Shown here piece after piece: positions 9,395-18,602 of a stretch of DNA of 64,000 bases. Source of the stretch: Saprospiraceae bacterium. Its GTDB lineage: Bacteria; Bacteroidota; Bacteroidia; Chitinophagales; Saprospiraceae. A program made the position numbers and the translations under genes. Every line of letters begins with the position of its first letter. The stretch's first letter is position 1. The stretch spans positions 1-64,000 of the forward strand of contig JANWVR010000035.1 in NCBI GenBank assembly GCA_025056735.1, given 5' to 3'. Below the pieces are notes generated by a model, which was given only the letters and a program-made list of their open reading frames with translations, did no database searches and had not been told where the DNA came from.

Positions 9395-10072
9395 CTATTT
9401 TTTTCGTTTGCGGAAGCCGTCGTTGCGTCGGCGCGAGCGGTTGTCGCCTTTTTGGCGCGAGCGCCCGGAAGCGTTCTGGTTTTGCACATCTTTTTTGATG
9501 CTGGAAGCCAGTACATCGAGCGAGTTATGGCCTTCGTGCAGGTGCAGCTGCCCGTCGGAGAGTTGCTCCAGGTCGTCTTTAATCACGTCATCCGACACGT
9601 AGTGTTCCTTGTTCCAGGTTTTATAGGCCAACTTCATGTACGAGGCGATGACCTCGACGAAGGCTTCCTTTTTAGGGCCGTCGGACATAGCGATGGCCTT
9701 TTGGATGAGGCGCTGCACGTTTTGGCCGTAGTGACGCAGTCGGGTGGTGGTGGTTGGGTACGGTATGTGCTCGGGTTTAGGGCGCGCTGTCAGAGGGCGA
9801 ATGGTTACGCCGGGCGGTGGCGTGACGTCTAAGTCGTAGCCGGCGATAGCGAAGGCGTGGTTCCACAATTTTTCGCGGTAATCGTCGGGGTTACGGTTGC
9901 CGATGGGGTGGAGCAGTTGCATCATTCCAATAATGCTCTCTACGGCCTTCTGGCGCTGCTCTGGCTCCTTTATGTCCCGTGCATACAGAAGCAAGTCCTG
10001 TATCAATCGGCCGTACTCAGCGAAGCGAATTTCTTCTTTCTCGGTGTTGTAGCGTGTTTTCAGGCTGTTCAT
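9395..10072 (-). CDS. DUF4290 family protein
   Basis: This 225-residue protein matches the Bacteroidota-specific DUF4290 family: a conserved alpha-helical N-terminus (MNSLKTRYNTEKEEIRFAEY), a HPIGNRNP block, and IPYPTTTTRLRHYGQNVQ in the middle. The last 30 residues are strongly basic (RSRRRNDGFRKRKK), which suggests nucleic-acid or ribosome contact, but no function is established. The frame is open further upstream to 10174; the ATG at 10072 starts the conserved sequence and avoids overlap with glmS. It lies 50 bp downstream of glmS in the same direction, so the two are probably co-transcribed. Confidence 0.85.
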   Translation of the reverse strand: MNSLKTRYNTEKEEIRFAEYGRLIQDLLLYARDIKEPEQRQKAVESIIGMMQLLHPIGNRNPDDYREKLWNHAFAIAGYDLDVTPPPGVTIRPLTARPKPEHIPYPTTTTRLRHYGQNVQRLIQKAIAMSDGPKKEAFVEVIASYMKLAYKTWNKEHYVSDDVIKDDLEQLSDGQLHLHEGHNSLDVLASSIKKDVQNQNASGRSRQKGDNRSRRRNDGFRKRKK

Positions 10073-10122
10073 AACGGTAGGTGTGTGGGCAAAAGTGAAG
10101 GGAGTGACGGGGCCAGCGCGAG

Positions 10123-11964
10123 TTATTCTACTGTTACCGATTTGGCTAAGTTGCGCGGTTGATCCACGTTGCAACCGCGCAAGACGGCGATGTAGTACGC
10201 AAGCAACTGTAGGGGCACCACCGACAACAGCGGCGTAAACGGTTCTTCTGTGTGGGGTATCTCGATGACATAATCAGCCATGCTCTTAATAAGTTCATCG
10301 CCCTCGGTAACGACGGCCGTAACGATGCCGCCGCGGCTTTTTACTTCCTGGATGTTGGAGACGATTTTGTCGTGCGTACTGCCGTTGGTGGCAATCACGA
10401 AAACAGGCATATTTTCGTCAATGAGTGCGATAGGGCCGTGTTTCATCTCTGCTGCCGGATAGCCTTCGGCGTGGATGTAAGAGATTTCTTTAAGCTTAAG
10501 TGCCCCCTCAAGAGCGATGGGGAAGTTATACCCCCGGCCCAGGTACAGCGCGTTGGCAGCGTCTTTGAATTCGCCAGCGATGTACTTCACCTGGTCGTGG
10601 CACTGGCGGAGGAGCTGCTCTACCTTTTGCGGCACCAAGGCCAATTCCTGCACTAAGCGCTGGTATTGCGATTTGCCCAGATAGCCGCGCTCGTAGCCGA
10701 GGATAAGGGCCATCATGCTGAGCATGGTTACCTGGCCCGTAAATGCCTTCGTGGAAGCGACGCCAATTTCCGGGCCCACGTGGATGTACGAGCCACTGTG
10801 TGTAGCGCGCGCGATGGAGGAGCCAACAACGTTTACGATGCCATACGTAAGCGCACCACAGTCTTTGGCTAACTGGAGCGCCGCTAACGTGTCGGCAGTT
10901 TCGCCCGATTGAGAAATGGCCAACACGATATCGCTGTCGCGCACCACCGGGTTTCGGTAGCGGAACTCCGAGGCGTATTCCACCTCTACGGGCAGGCGGG
11001 CTAAGTCCTCGAACAAGTACTCGCCGATCATGCCGGCATGCCAGGAGGTGCCACAGCCCAAAATGATCATGCGCTGAGCGTTGATCATACGCTTTTTGTA
11101 CTCCTCCATGCCGCCCAGACGCACCCAGCCCTCTTCGGCATTCATACGCCCGCGCATGCACTCGGCGATGGTGGATGGCTGCTCGAAGATCTCTTTGAGC
11201 ATAAAATGCGGGTATCCGCCCTTTTCCAACTGCTCGATTTCCAACTCAATTTCCTGCACAATAGGATCCTTCTCCTGATTGCGCAGGTCGCGTATGCGCA
11301 GTGGCCCACCGCGTCGCACCACGGCTACCTCTTCGTCATCTAAGTATACGACCTGCTTGGTATGCTCTACAATAGGCGTAGCGTCGGAGGCAATGAAGAA
11401 CTCCTCCTCTCCAATACCAATCACTAAGGGGCTGGATTTGCGCGCGGCTACCAACAGATCAGGGTCGTCGCGGTCCATCACCACAATGGCGTAGGCGCCC
11501 TGCACCTGCGTGAGGGCCTGCTGGACGGCGTCCTCCAGCGACAGATGGCTGCGCTCCTGGATTTCTTCAATCAGGTGCACCAGCACCTCCGTATCGGTTT
11601 CGCTGCGGAAGGTGTGGCCGTGCTTGATGAGGGCATTTTTCAACACGGCGTAGTTTTCGATGATCCCGTTGTGCACCAGCACCAATCGCCCGTTGCCGCT
11701 GGCGTGCGGGTGTGCGTTGATGTCGTCGGGCTTGCCGTGCGTGGCCCAGCGCGTATGGCCGATGCCAACATTGCCGCAGGTATCGTGCTGATTGGCGTAT
11801 GCTTCGAGCTCGCTAACCTTTCCCTTTTTCTTGTAAATGTTCAAACGGCCATTTTGCAAAGCAATGCCAGCGCTGTCGTAGCCGCGGTATTCCAATCGCT
11901 GCAGGCCTTTTATCAAAATAGGGTAAGCAGGGCGAGGGCCAATGTATGCTACAATGCCGCACAT
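10123..11964 (-). CDS. glmS: Glutamine--fructose-6-phosphate aminotransferase (isomerizing)
   Basis: The 613-residue enzyme converts fructose-6-phosphate and glutamine to glucosamine-6-phosphate, the first step of amino-sugar (peptidoglycan, LPS) synthesis. The glutaminase half begins MCGIVAYIG with the nucleophile Cys2. The isomerase half carries two SIS domains (GCGTSWHAGM, SQSGETADTLAAL, AEMKHGPIALID). The C-terminus ends in the conserved NLAKSVTVE. Full length for the family. It sits in a minus-strand row with DUF4270 upstream (53 bp) and DUF4290 downstream. No glmS ribozyme is recognised in the short upstream gap. Confidence 0.97.
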   Translation of the reverse strand: MCGIVAYIGPRPAYPILIKGLQRLEYRGYDSAGIALQNGRLNIYKKKGKVSELEAYANQHDTCGNVGIGHTRWATHGKPDDINAHPHASGNGRLVLVHNGIIENYAVLKNALIKHGHTFRSETDTEVLVHLIEEIQERSHLSLEDAVQQALTQVQGAYAIVVMDRDDPDLLVAARKSSPLVIGIGEEEFFIASDATPIVEHTKQVVYLDDEEVAVVRRGGPLRIRDLRNQEKDPIVQEIELEIEQLEKGGYPHFMLKEIFEQPSTIAECMRGRMNAEEGWVRLGGMEEYKKRMINAQRMIILGCGTSWHAGMIGEYLFEDLARLPVEVEYASEFRYRNPVVRDSDIVLAISQSGETADTLAALQLAKDCGALTYGIVNVVGSSIARATHSGSYIHVGPEIGVASTKAFTGQVTMLSMMALILGYERGYLGKSQYQRLVQELALVPQKVEQLLRQCHDQVKYIAGEFKDAANALYLGRGYNFPIALEGALKLKEISYIHAEGYPAAEMKHGPIALIDENMPVFVIATNGSTHDKIVSNIQEVKSRGGIVTAVVTEGDELIKSMADYVIEIPHTEEPFTPLLSVVPLQLLAYYIAVLRGCNVDQPRNLAKSVTVE

Positions 11965-12017
11965 AGCAAATCAAATAGAAATTGAGTGAAAGGATGAGTT
12001 CAGGTCACAGCGCCAGG

Positions 12018-13385
12018 TTAGCGAACCCTCGTGTACTTCAACGCGAGTTTCGCAGGAAAGGTAGTGCTTTTAGGGCCAAACAGGACGACGCGACGCGCCG
12101 AACGGCTCTGCGGAAAGACATTTACAAACAGTGTTTGTTTCTTTATATCGCCCGAGGCATTGTCCACCATGGCCTGGAATCGCTGGGTCAGCGTGAGGCG
12201 ATAGCGTTCGATACTCTGGCCATTCTCAACGGTCAGTTGAGGCGTTCCGCCAAATCGGCTGAAATCGTTGAGGATGCTCAGGGAATAGGCGACGTCCGGG
12301 ATGAAAAGCAGCACCGAGTCGCCCGGCCGTTCCGACAGGACTAACTGATTGACGGGTGGCAGATGCGTATTGGCGCCCAAAGGGTCGGCCACAGTCATTT
12401 CCAACTCCGCTTTGTTAATGGCAACATTGTCGAGCAAGTGCGCGTAGGGGATTTCCACTCTGAGCCGAAGGCCGGATAAGCCCTGGACGAAGAGCAAATC
12501 TTGTGCTGGCTTGCCCACATAATTTTCGGCAAGGCTGCCGGCGTACTGGTGTTCAAAGTGATTGAATTTATTGCCGCCTAAGAAAGAGAAGTCGAACGTG
12601 CGCGAGTTGGCAATGGTGTCGTTGGCGTACTTGAAGTAGAGCCGTATAAAACTGAATCCCCGGTTGTTCAGATTAAAAGCGAGCATGGCGCCTGGGGCCG
12701 TGTTGGAGGCTGCCGTGATGCGCAGGCCGCGGATTTTCTGCCAGAAGAGCGTGTCAGCAGTAAGAGAGAGGCTGTCGGTGTTGAGGATTTCCTGGCCAAA
12801 GGCGTTGCTCAGTGGGATGCGCAGGTAGGGGCCTCTTTCAATGGTATCGAATAGCGGTAGATTGGTGCGCGGACGAGGGAAAACGCCGCTGACTTCGCCC
12901 AATAATTCATCAGTGGGCAGCGACTGGTTAGAATAGTAGATTTGGTTCCAACGCAGTGTGCTTCCAGCGGCAATGCGATGCACGCGCACGGTCTGGGGCT
13001 GGGTGGTATCGCCGTAAAAACCCTCGGCAGCATAGCGCAGAAAGAGGACGATGGAGTCCACTACGGCGTTCTGGAAGCGCGGACTGAGGTCGCTGGGGCG
13101 AAAGAGCGTGTAAAGTGCTGCTGTAGTGCGTCCAAAGACCGGGTCTTGCAACTCGCCGCACATCAAGTAAGGACTGGTAGAGGTGCGGTCGGAGGTTTCC
13201 GTGCTGTCTTCGCGCTCGACGGTGATGCGCAAGGTTAGCGTATCGGTGTAGGCAAAGTCGCCGCGCTCGTTACCCAGCAGGTCGGCACCAAAATCGGTGG
13301 GTTTAGAGCATTGCAACAATACTATGGCTGCTCCGAAAAGCAGCAACTCAATAGCCGGATATGGGATAATCTGGGTCAGGCGCAT
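12018..13385 (-). CDS. DUF4270 family lipoprotein
   Basis: This 455-residue protein resembles DUF4270, a Bacteroidota family of predicted surface or periplasmic lipoproteins regularly found next to glmS and a short GT5 protein. The N-terminus is hydrophobic with a cysteine at residue 26 (AIVLLQCSKP), a plausible although atypical lipobox. The early block DFGADLLGNERGDFAYTDTLTL and the later NKAELEMTV region are family-like. The start at 13385 was chosen because the upstream in-frame extension lacks a signal sequence and would cross a terminator-like hairpin. The function is unknown; the neighbourhood suggests a cell-envelope role. Confidence 0.85.
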   Translation of the reverse strand: MRLTQIIPYPAIELLLFGAAIVLLQCSKPTDFGADLLGNERGDFAYTDTLTLRITVEREDSTETSDRTSTSPYLMCGELQDPVFGRTTAALYTLFRPSDLSPRFQNAVVDSIVLFLRYAAEGFYGDTTQPQTVRVHRIAAGSTLRWNQIYYSNQSLPTDELLGEVSGVFPRPRTNLPLFDTIERGPYLRIPLSNAFGQEILNTDSLSLTADTLFWQKIRGLRITAASNTAPGAMLAFNLNNRGFSFIRLYFKYANDTIANSRTFDFSFLGGNKFNHFEHQYAGSLAENYVGKPAQDLLFVQGLSGLRLRVEIPYAHLLDNVAINKAELEMTVADPLGANTHLPPVNQLVLSERPGDSVLLFIPDVAYSLSILNDFSRFGGTPQLTVENGQSIERYRLTLTQRFQAMVDNASGDIKKQTLFVNVFPQSRSARRVVLFGPKSTTFPAKLALKYTRVR

Positions 13386-13431
13386 AAGTAGGTAGAGGAA
13401 GGTTCTGTTACGTGTGCTTTTTTGATTAGAA

Positions 13432-13468
13432 AGCGCATCTCCGGGGTTGCCTGAACCGGAGATGCGCT
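13432..13468 (-). terminator. Hairpin between the GT5 gene and DUF4270 gene
   Basis: A 13-bp perfect stem (AGCGCATCTCCGG with its complement) has an 11-nt loop. On the minus strand it is followed by TTTCTAAT, a weak U-tract. It lies 30 bp after the GT5 protein stop and 47 bp before the DUF4270 start, so it could terminate or attenuate transcription between the two. Confidence 0.55.
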
Positions 13469-13497
13469 GCATAACAATAAAAATGGCCACAGGAAAA

Positions 13498-14325
13498 TTA
13501 CGACACTTCCTCTACCGCACTCAATTGGCGCAGGAAGGCCAGCAGGCCGTCGAACATATTGCCGTTTTCTTCCTGATGCCAGGTCAGCACTGGCTTTTCG
13601 GCAGCCAGCCCCATCTGCTCGGCTTGCTGGCGCACCTCTGAACCCACCAGAATGACAGCATCGGAGTAATAATAGGCGCCCTTATGCACAGAAGCGCCCT
13701 CCTCGGTGCGATAGGGCTCTAAATGCACCTTCTGGATATTATTTATTGCCGCTTTCTGAATAAAACGGTCGGCGTCTAAGCGCTCGTAGGGAGTGTCGTA
13801 GGCACAGAAGACGATGTTGGATTGGGCAAAAAGCGGCTCCATCTGGTAGGCTTTGCGGGCGTAAAGCGGAATCAAACCCGTAAGCCACCCGTGGCACATG
13901 ATAATGTCGGGTGCCCAACCAAACTTCTTCACCGTCTCTAAGGCGCCCTTACAGAAGAAAGCCATGCGGTCGGGATTGTCCTCAAAAGGCACGCCGTTTT
14001 CGTCCTCAAAAATTTGCTTGCGCCGGAAAAAGTCTTCGTTGTCTAAAAAGTACACCTGCAAGCGGGAACCGGGCACCGAGGCGACCTTGATGATGAGTGG
14101 ATAGTCGTCGTCGTCCACGATGATATTCATACCCGAAAGCCGGACAACCTCGTGCAGACGATGACGGCGCTCGTTGACGATGCCGTAGCGCGGCATCAAG
14201 ATGCGCAATTCAAACCCGTTGTCATGAAGGAGCTTGGGGAGTCGGCTCACTAAGTAGGAAATAAAGTTTCCTTCGGTGTAGGGTTCCATCTCTTGAGTCA
14301 CAAAAAGCAGACGTTTCTTTTCCAT
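13498..14325 (-). CDS. Glycogen/starch synthase N-domain (GT5) protein, short form
   Basis: This 275-residue protein matches the N-terminal half of GT5 glycogen synthases: LLFVTQEMEPYTEGNFISYL, the ELRILMPRYG block, and DIIMCHGWLTGLIPLYARKAY (the DWH-like acceptor-domain region). The C-terminal GT1-type domain that binds ADP-glucose in GlgA (about 470 residues in total) is absent, and no remnant is visible downstream. Short forms like this are annotated as glycogen/starch synthase in Bacteroidota. Catalysis by this domain alone is doubtful. A weak promoter match, TAATTTTG (14403-14396), lies 71 bp upstream. Confidence 0.8.
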   Translation of the reverse strand: MEKKRLLFVTQEMEPYTEGNFISYLVSRLPKLLHDNGFELRILMPRYGIVNERRHRLHEVVRLSGMNIIVDDDDYPLIIKVASVPGSRLQVYFLDNEDFFRRKQIFEDENGVPFEDNPDRMAFFCKGALETVKKFGWAPDIIMCHGWLTGLIPLYARKAYQMEPLFAQSNIVFCAYDTPYERLDADRFIQKAAINNIQKVHLEPYRTEEGASVHKGAYYYSDAVILVGSEVRQQAEQMGLAAEKPVLTWHQEENGNMFDGLLAFLRQLSAVEEVS

Positions 14326-14475
14326 GTAAACAATATTCTGACTGATGTTTCTAATAGCGTCGGATGCACGGCGAGGGATACTCGGAAATGTGGCGCAAAA
14401 TTATAAAGGAAACAGCGTTTAATTCAGCAAATCCATTTAATTTACTCAACGGTCAGCCAACAGCCGTTTTTTTCG

Positions 14476-17385
14476 TCAGTTGTACAGGTACATGCTCCGG
14501 TTTCGCTCCAATTCGCGGAAATACGGGTCTTTGAGGTCGCGAATGAAGTAGATGGCTTCGCCGGTGCTTTTCATCTCCGGGCCAAGGCGTTTGTCTACGC
14601 CAGGGAACTTCTCAAATGAGAAGACCGGCAGTTTGATGGCGTACCCATCTAAGCGCTGTTCTAAGGAGAAATCGCGCACCTTATGCGTGCCCAGCATGAT
14701 TTTAGTGGCAATATTTAGGTAGGGAATACCGTAAGCTTTGGCAATGAACGGGGTGGTACGCGAAGCGCGCGGGTTGGCCTCAATGACGTAAACTTCGTCG
14801 TCTTTGATGGCATACTGGATGTTGATGAGGCCTTTGATGCGCAGAGCACGGGCAATTTTTTCAGCATACTCAACCATGCGCTCGATGACGATGGGGCCGA
14901 GCGAATAGTAGGGCAACACCGCCGAGGAGTCGCCGGAATGGATGCCGGCCGGCTCGATGTGTTCCATGATACCCATGATGTGGAGATCATCGCCGTCGAA
15001 GATGGCGTCTATTTCAGCCTCTTTGGCGCGCTCGAGGAACTGGTCAATAAGGACGCGGTTGTCGGGCATGTGCTTGAAGATGGTCAGCACCTGGCGCTCC
15101 AATTCGTGGTCGTTGATGACGATTTTCATGCGCTGGCCGCCCAGCACATAGCTGGGCCGCACTAACAGCGGATACGGCAGGTGGCGAGCAATTTCGAGCG
15201 CTTCGTCCACATCGCGAGCAGCGCCGTACTTAGGATACGGAATGTCGAGCGATTTGAGTAGGTCGCTAAAGCGCCCGCGGTCTTCGGCGATGTCCATATC
15301 CGGAAAGGCAGTGCCGATGATGTTCCAGCCGTTTTTATGCAGGTCTTCGGCCAGTTTGAGCGCTGTCTGGCCGCCCAGCTGCACAATGACGCCGTCGGGG
15401 CGCTCGTGCTCTAAGATTTCCTCCAGATGCTCCCAATACACCGGCTCGAAGTATAGTTTGTCGGCTACATCGAAGTCGGTGCTCACCGTCTCCGGATTGC
15501 AGTTGACCATGATAGTTTCGTAGCCCATCTCTTTGGCAGCCAGCACGCCGTGCACACAGCAGTAATCAAACTCGATGCCCTGGCCAATGCGGTTGGGGCC
15601 TGAGCCGAGCACGAGAATTTTCTGGCGGTCGCGCTGGACGATACTTTCGTTTTTGGGCTGAAAAACAGGCGCTGGTGCCTCGCTATCCGCCTCGCTCTCT
15701 GCGAGGGAGGGCAGCTGTGCTATGCCGTTCTCAAAGGTGGAATAGAAGTAATTGGTCTTCGACTCGAATTCCGCTGAGCAGGTGTCCACCATTTTATACA
15801 CGCGCCGGATGCCGCGTCGCTTGCGCTCGCGCGCCACCGATTTTTCATCTACGCGCAATAGCCATGCGATTTGGGCATCGGAATAGCCGTTCTTTTTCAA
15901 TTCCAAGAAAAAGTCGTCGGGAATATCTTCGGGCACATTGTAGCGCTGCAGCTGCTCTTCCATGCGCACCAACTTCTTGATTTCCTGGATAAACCACGGG
16001 TCAATGCCGGTCAGCTTCTGCACCGTGCGCGACGGGATGCCCAGCCGCAGGGCGTCTTTGACGCGGTAGATGCGGTCATCGGAGGCCTTTTCTAAGCGCT
16101 CCAGGATGTCGTCGGTCTTGAGCCATTCTTTCATGTCGGCGCCTAAGCCGTTTCGATTGTTTTCCTGGCTCTGGCAGGCTTTCTGAAGGGCCTCTGTGAA
16201 GCAACGCCCAATAGCCATGACCTCACCGACGGACTTCATTTGCAGGCCCAGGCGCACGTCGGCGCCGGGAAACTTCTCAAAGTTCCAGCGCGGCATCTTG
16301 ACGATGACGTAATCCTGCACCGGCTCAAAGAGGGCCGAGGTGGTTTTCGTAATCTGGTTGGCCAGCTCGTCTAAGGTGTACCCAATAGCCAATTTGGCCG
16401 CAATTTTGGCAATGGGATAACCGGTAGCTTTGCTGGCTAAGGCCGACGAGCGCGACACGCGCGGGTTTACTTCGACGGCGATGAGCTCTTCGGTCTCCGG
16501 GTTTTGGGCGAACTGCACGTTGCAGCCGCCGGCGAAATTGCCCAGCCCGCGCATGATGCGCAATGCCTGGTCGCGCATCTTCTGGAAACACGTATCGCTC
16601 AGCGTCATGGCCGGCGCAATAGTGATGCTGTCGCCGGTGTGCACGCCCATGGGGTCAAGATTTTCGACCGTGCAAATGATGACAACGTTGTCGTTGCGGT
16701 CGCGCAGCAGCTCTAACTCGTACTCTTTCCAGCCCAGGACGGCTTTTTCCACGAGTACCTCGTGGGTAGGCGAGGCATTGAGGCCACGCTTGAGCGCTTC
16801 ATCGAAGTCCTCTTCGCGCATCACGAAGCCGCCGCCCGTGCCGCCTAAGGTGTAAGAAGGCCGGATAACGAGTGGAAAGCCAATTTTTTGCGCCGCCTCT
16901 TTGCCCTCCAGAAACGAATTGGCGATGTAAGAGGGCGCTACCGACAGGCCCAGCCCAACGACGAATCGCTTGAACTCTTCGCGGTTTTCGGTCGTCTCGA
17001 TGGCGCGCGTATCCACGCCAATCATACGCACACCGTACTGCTCCCACAGGCCCAACTTTTCGCATTCGATGGCTAAGTTGAGCGCCGTCTGGCCGCCCAT
17101 AGTGGGCAGCACAGCGTCTATGGGCGGCAGGCTGGGGTTTTCCTGGTGCTCTTGCAGGATTTTCTCGATGCTCTCCGGCGTCAGTGGGCGCAGGTAGATG
17201 TAGTCCGCCGTTACCGGGTCGGTCATGATGGTGGCCGGGTTAGAGTTGATAAGCGCCACCTGAATGCCCTCTTCGCGCAGCGAGCGGCTGGCTTGGGAGC
17301 CCGAGTAATCAAATTCGCACGCCTGGCCGATGACGATAGGGCCGGAGCCAATAATCAGAACGGTCTGGATGGATGGGTCTCTCAC
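14476..17385 (-). CDS. carB: Carbamoyl-phosphate synthase large subunit
   Basis: The 969-residue cytoplasmic synthetase makes carbamoyl phosphate for arginine and pyrimidine synthesis, using ammonia supplied by CarA (not in this window). Two ATP-grasp halves are visible: [19 protein letters not shown] at the start and [18 protein letters not shown] at about residue 584. The protein ends shortly after [17 protein letters not shown], so the C-terminal MGS-like allosteric domain of E. coli CarB (about 1073 residues) is missing; shortened CarB is known in Bacteroidota. The start is GTG at 17385, which gives the expected N-terminus (few residues before VLIIGSG). A strong terminator-like hairpin lies immediately upstream, inside the leader. 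Confidence 0.96.
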   Translation of the reverse strand: MRDPSIQTVLIIGSGPIVIGQACEFDYSGSQASRSLREEGIQVALINSNPATIMTDPVTADYIYLRPLTPESIEKILQEHQENPSLPPIDAVLPTMGGQTALNLAIECEKLGLWEQYGVRMIGVDTRAIETTENREEFKRFVVGLGLSVAPSYIANSFLEGKEAAQKIGFPLVIRPSYTLGGTGGGFVMREEDFDEALKRGLNASPTHEVLVEKAVLGWKEYELELLRDRNDNVVIICTVENLDPMGVHTGDSITIAPAMTLSDTCFQKMRDQALRIMRGLGNFAGGCNVQFAQNPETEELIAVEVNPRVSRSSALASKATGYPIAKIAAKLAIGYTLDELANQITKTTSALFEPVQDYVIVKMPRWNFEKFPGADVRLGLQMKSVGEVMAIGRCFTEALQKACQSQENNRNGLGADMKEWLKTDDILERLEKASDDRIYRVKDALRLGIPSRTVQKLTGIDPWFIQEIKKLVRMEEQLQRYNVPEDIPDDFFLELKKNGYSDAQIAWLLRVDEKSVARERKRRGIRRVYKMVDTCSAEFESKTNYFYSTFENGIAQLPSLAESEADSEAPAPVFQPKNESIVQRDRQKILVLGSGPNRIGQGIEFDYCCVHGVLAAKEMGYETIMVNCNPETVSTDFDVADKLYFEPVYWEHLEEILEHERPDGVIVQLGGQTALKLAEDLHKNGWNIIGTAFPDMDIAEDRGRFSDLLKSLDIPYPKYGAARDVDEALEIARHLPYPLLVRPSYVLGGQRMKIVINDHELERQVLTIFKHMPDNRVLIDQFLERAKEAEIDAIFDGDDLHIMGIMEHIEPAGIHSGDSSAVLPYYSLGPIVIERMVEYAEKIARALRIKGLINIQYAIKDDEVYVIEANPRASRTTPFIAKAYGIPYLNIATKIMLGTHKVRDFSLEQRLDGYAIKLPVFSFEKFPGVDKRLGPEMKSTGEAIYFIRDLKDPYFRELERNRSMYLYN

Positions 17386-17479
17386 AGCAGGTGTTTTTTT
17401 TAAAAAAAACCGGAAACGGCTGCTCGCGCCGTTTCCGGTTTATCCGACAAATGGAAAGTGTGTCTCTTCTCCGATACAT
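17309..17479 (-). CDS. Possible arginine-rich leader peptide upstream of and overlapping carB
   Basis: An ATG at 17479, only 10 bp after the -7 box of the carB promoter, opens a 56-codon frame. It begins [18 protein letters not shown]: seven arginine codons in the first 18 (CGG AGA AGA at codons 3-5, then CGG, CGG, CGG, CGC). Codons 13-18 lie on the left arm of the terminator hairpin. The frame continues through the hairpin and overlaps carB by 77 nt in another frame. In classical attenuators the leader ORF stops before the terminator, so this is unusual. The later part looks like a shadow of carB, and translation is unproven. Confidence 0.35.
   Translation of the reverse strand: MYRRRDTLSICRINRKRREQPFPVFFKKNTCCERPIHPDRSDYWLRPYRHRPGVRI
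17402..17441 (-). terminator. Intrinsic terminator/attenuator in the carB leader
   Basis: A perfect 14-bp stem (AAACCGGAAACGGC at 17407-17420, complement at 17428-17441) with a 7-nt loop is followed on the minus strand by eight T residues. It ends about 17 nt before the carB GTG at 17385. There is no room for a promoter between it and carB, so every carB transcript starting upstream must pass it. This favours an attenuator over a simple terminator of the OmpA-family gene, whose stop is 142 bp upstream. Confidence 0.8.
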
Positions 17480-17488
17480 TCCGGAGCG

Positions 17489-17521
17489 CAAAGGTAGCGC
17501 TATTGTGTCGAAATTCTGCAA
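17489..17521 (-). promoter_or_regulatory. Promoter of carB
   Basis: On the minus strand TTTG (TTG at 17521-17519) and TACCTTTG (17496-17489) are separated by 22 bp, matching the Bacteroidota sigma consensus TTG-N17..23-TAnnTTTG. Predicted transcription starts near 17485, giving a leader of about 100 nt that holds the arginine-rich ORF and the hairpin. Confidence 0.6.
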
Positions 17522-17582
17522 AGGGTGCCCGCAAAAACCTGCAAAATCCGGGGCGTTAGCAAAGCGCCGCTTTTGAGCGAGG

Positions 17583-18419
17583 TCATGGCAGCTTCACCAC
17601 CTCGACGCGGCGGTTTTGGGCCCGTCCGCTCTCTTTGCGATTGTCGGCGATAGGTACCTCGGAGCCAAAGCCGCGATATTGTAATCGGTTGGCAGCAATA
17701 CCTTGCTGCACCACCAAATTGTATACGCTACGCGCGCGGCGCTCGGAGAGGGCTTTGTTGTAGGCGGCGTCGCCCACATTGTCGGTGTGGCCGTCAATGC
17801 TAACGCGCAACGAAGGGTTCTGTTTGAGCAAATCCACAATGGCCTGCACCAAAGGCATGGACTCCGGCTTCACCTGGTCGGAATTGGTGTCGAAGAGGAT
17901 GTTCAGGCCGTAGTAGCCGTCGGTTTGCAGCCCTTTCAGGATGTCGTTGGCCTTGATTTCCTGCGTCATCGCCTCGGTTTCCACAATGTTCAGATTGAAT
18001 TGAATGGGATTGAACAGGAAACCCGTTACGCCCACCCACACGGAACGCCCGTCGCGGTCGAGGCGAAAGGTGGCGCGCTGCATTTTTTCATCCAGCAACA
18101 GCGTTTTGCCACCGATGCGCTGTATAGCGTTCTCGTAATTGCGCATGATTTGCAACGCGCTGGGTTCCTGAGCGCCTCTGTCGTGTTTGTAGTAAATGCG
18201 CGTGCGCTTGCCCTCTACGCGCTGGCGCTTACCCTCGGGTAGGAAGAACTCGAAGGCGTCGTAGTTATTCGAGTACTCTTGAATGTAAAAGTTGCTCATT
18301 CGGTTAAACATCGGGTGGTCAGAGGCACCAGGCTTGTCTTTAGGGTGGTTGTTTTGCGAAAGCGCCGGAAGGGTAGCCAGCGACGTCAGTAGAAGCAATG
18401 AAAAAAGGGCTTTTTTCAT
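17583..18419 (-). CDS. OmpA-family outer-membrane protein
   Basis: This 278-residue exported protein has a signal peptide at about 1-21 (PALSQ). The N-terminal part of about 150 residues is of unknown fold. Residues about 160-278 form an OmpA C-domain that binds peptidoglycan: the conserved ILFDTNSDQVKPES start, SIDGHTDNVGDAAYNKALSERRA and YRGFGSEVPIADN. The N-terminal segment (FFLPEGKRQRVEGKRTRIYY) is of a type found in Bacteroidota OmpA proteins that lack a full eight-strand barrel. A TACTTTTG box (18470-18463) lies 44 bp upstream with a TTG at a rather long 25-bp spacing. Confidence 0.88.
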   Translation of the reverse strand: MKKALFSLLLLTSLATLPALSQNNHPKDKPGASDHPMFNRMSNFYIQEYSNNYDAFEFFLPEGKRQRVEGKRTRIYYKHDRGAQEPSALQIMRNYENAIQRIGGKTLLLDEKMQRATFRLDRDGRSVWVGVTGFLFNPIQFNLNIVETEAMTQEIKANDILKGLQTDGYYGLNILFDTNSDQVKPESMPLVQAIVDLLKQNPSLRVSIDGHTDNVGDAAYNKALSERRARSVYNLVVQQGIAANRLQYRGFGSEVPIADNRKESGRAQNRRVEVVKLP

Positions 18420-18602
18420 AAGTCGGATTGAGATGAATGTGCAATCGGTGAAATATTATGGGCAAAAGTAGGAAAATATCCAGAAGAATACCCTTCAAGC
18501 ATGTGAATTTTTGATTAAAAAAGAAGAAACGATGTTTTGCCAAATCCAGAGCAGGCATGACTTTCTGCATGCTTTTATCCAGCGTGGCGGTTGGGATTAA
18601 GA

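Noticed and set aside
14440-14475. Terminator after carB
   Set aside because: A 5-bp AACGG/CCGTT hairpin with a T-run is present, but the T-run follows on the plus strand, opposite to carB.
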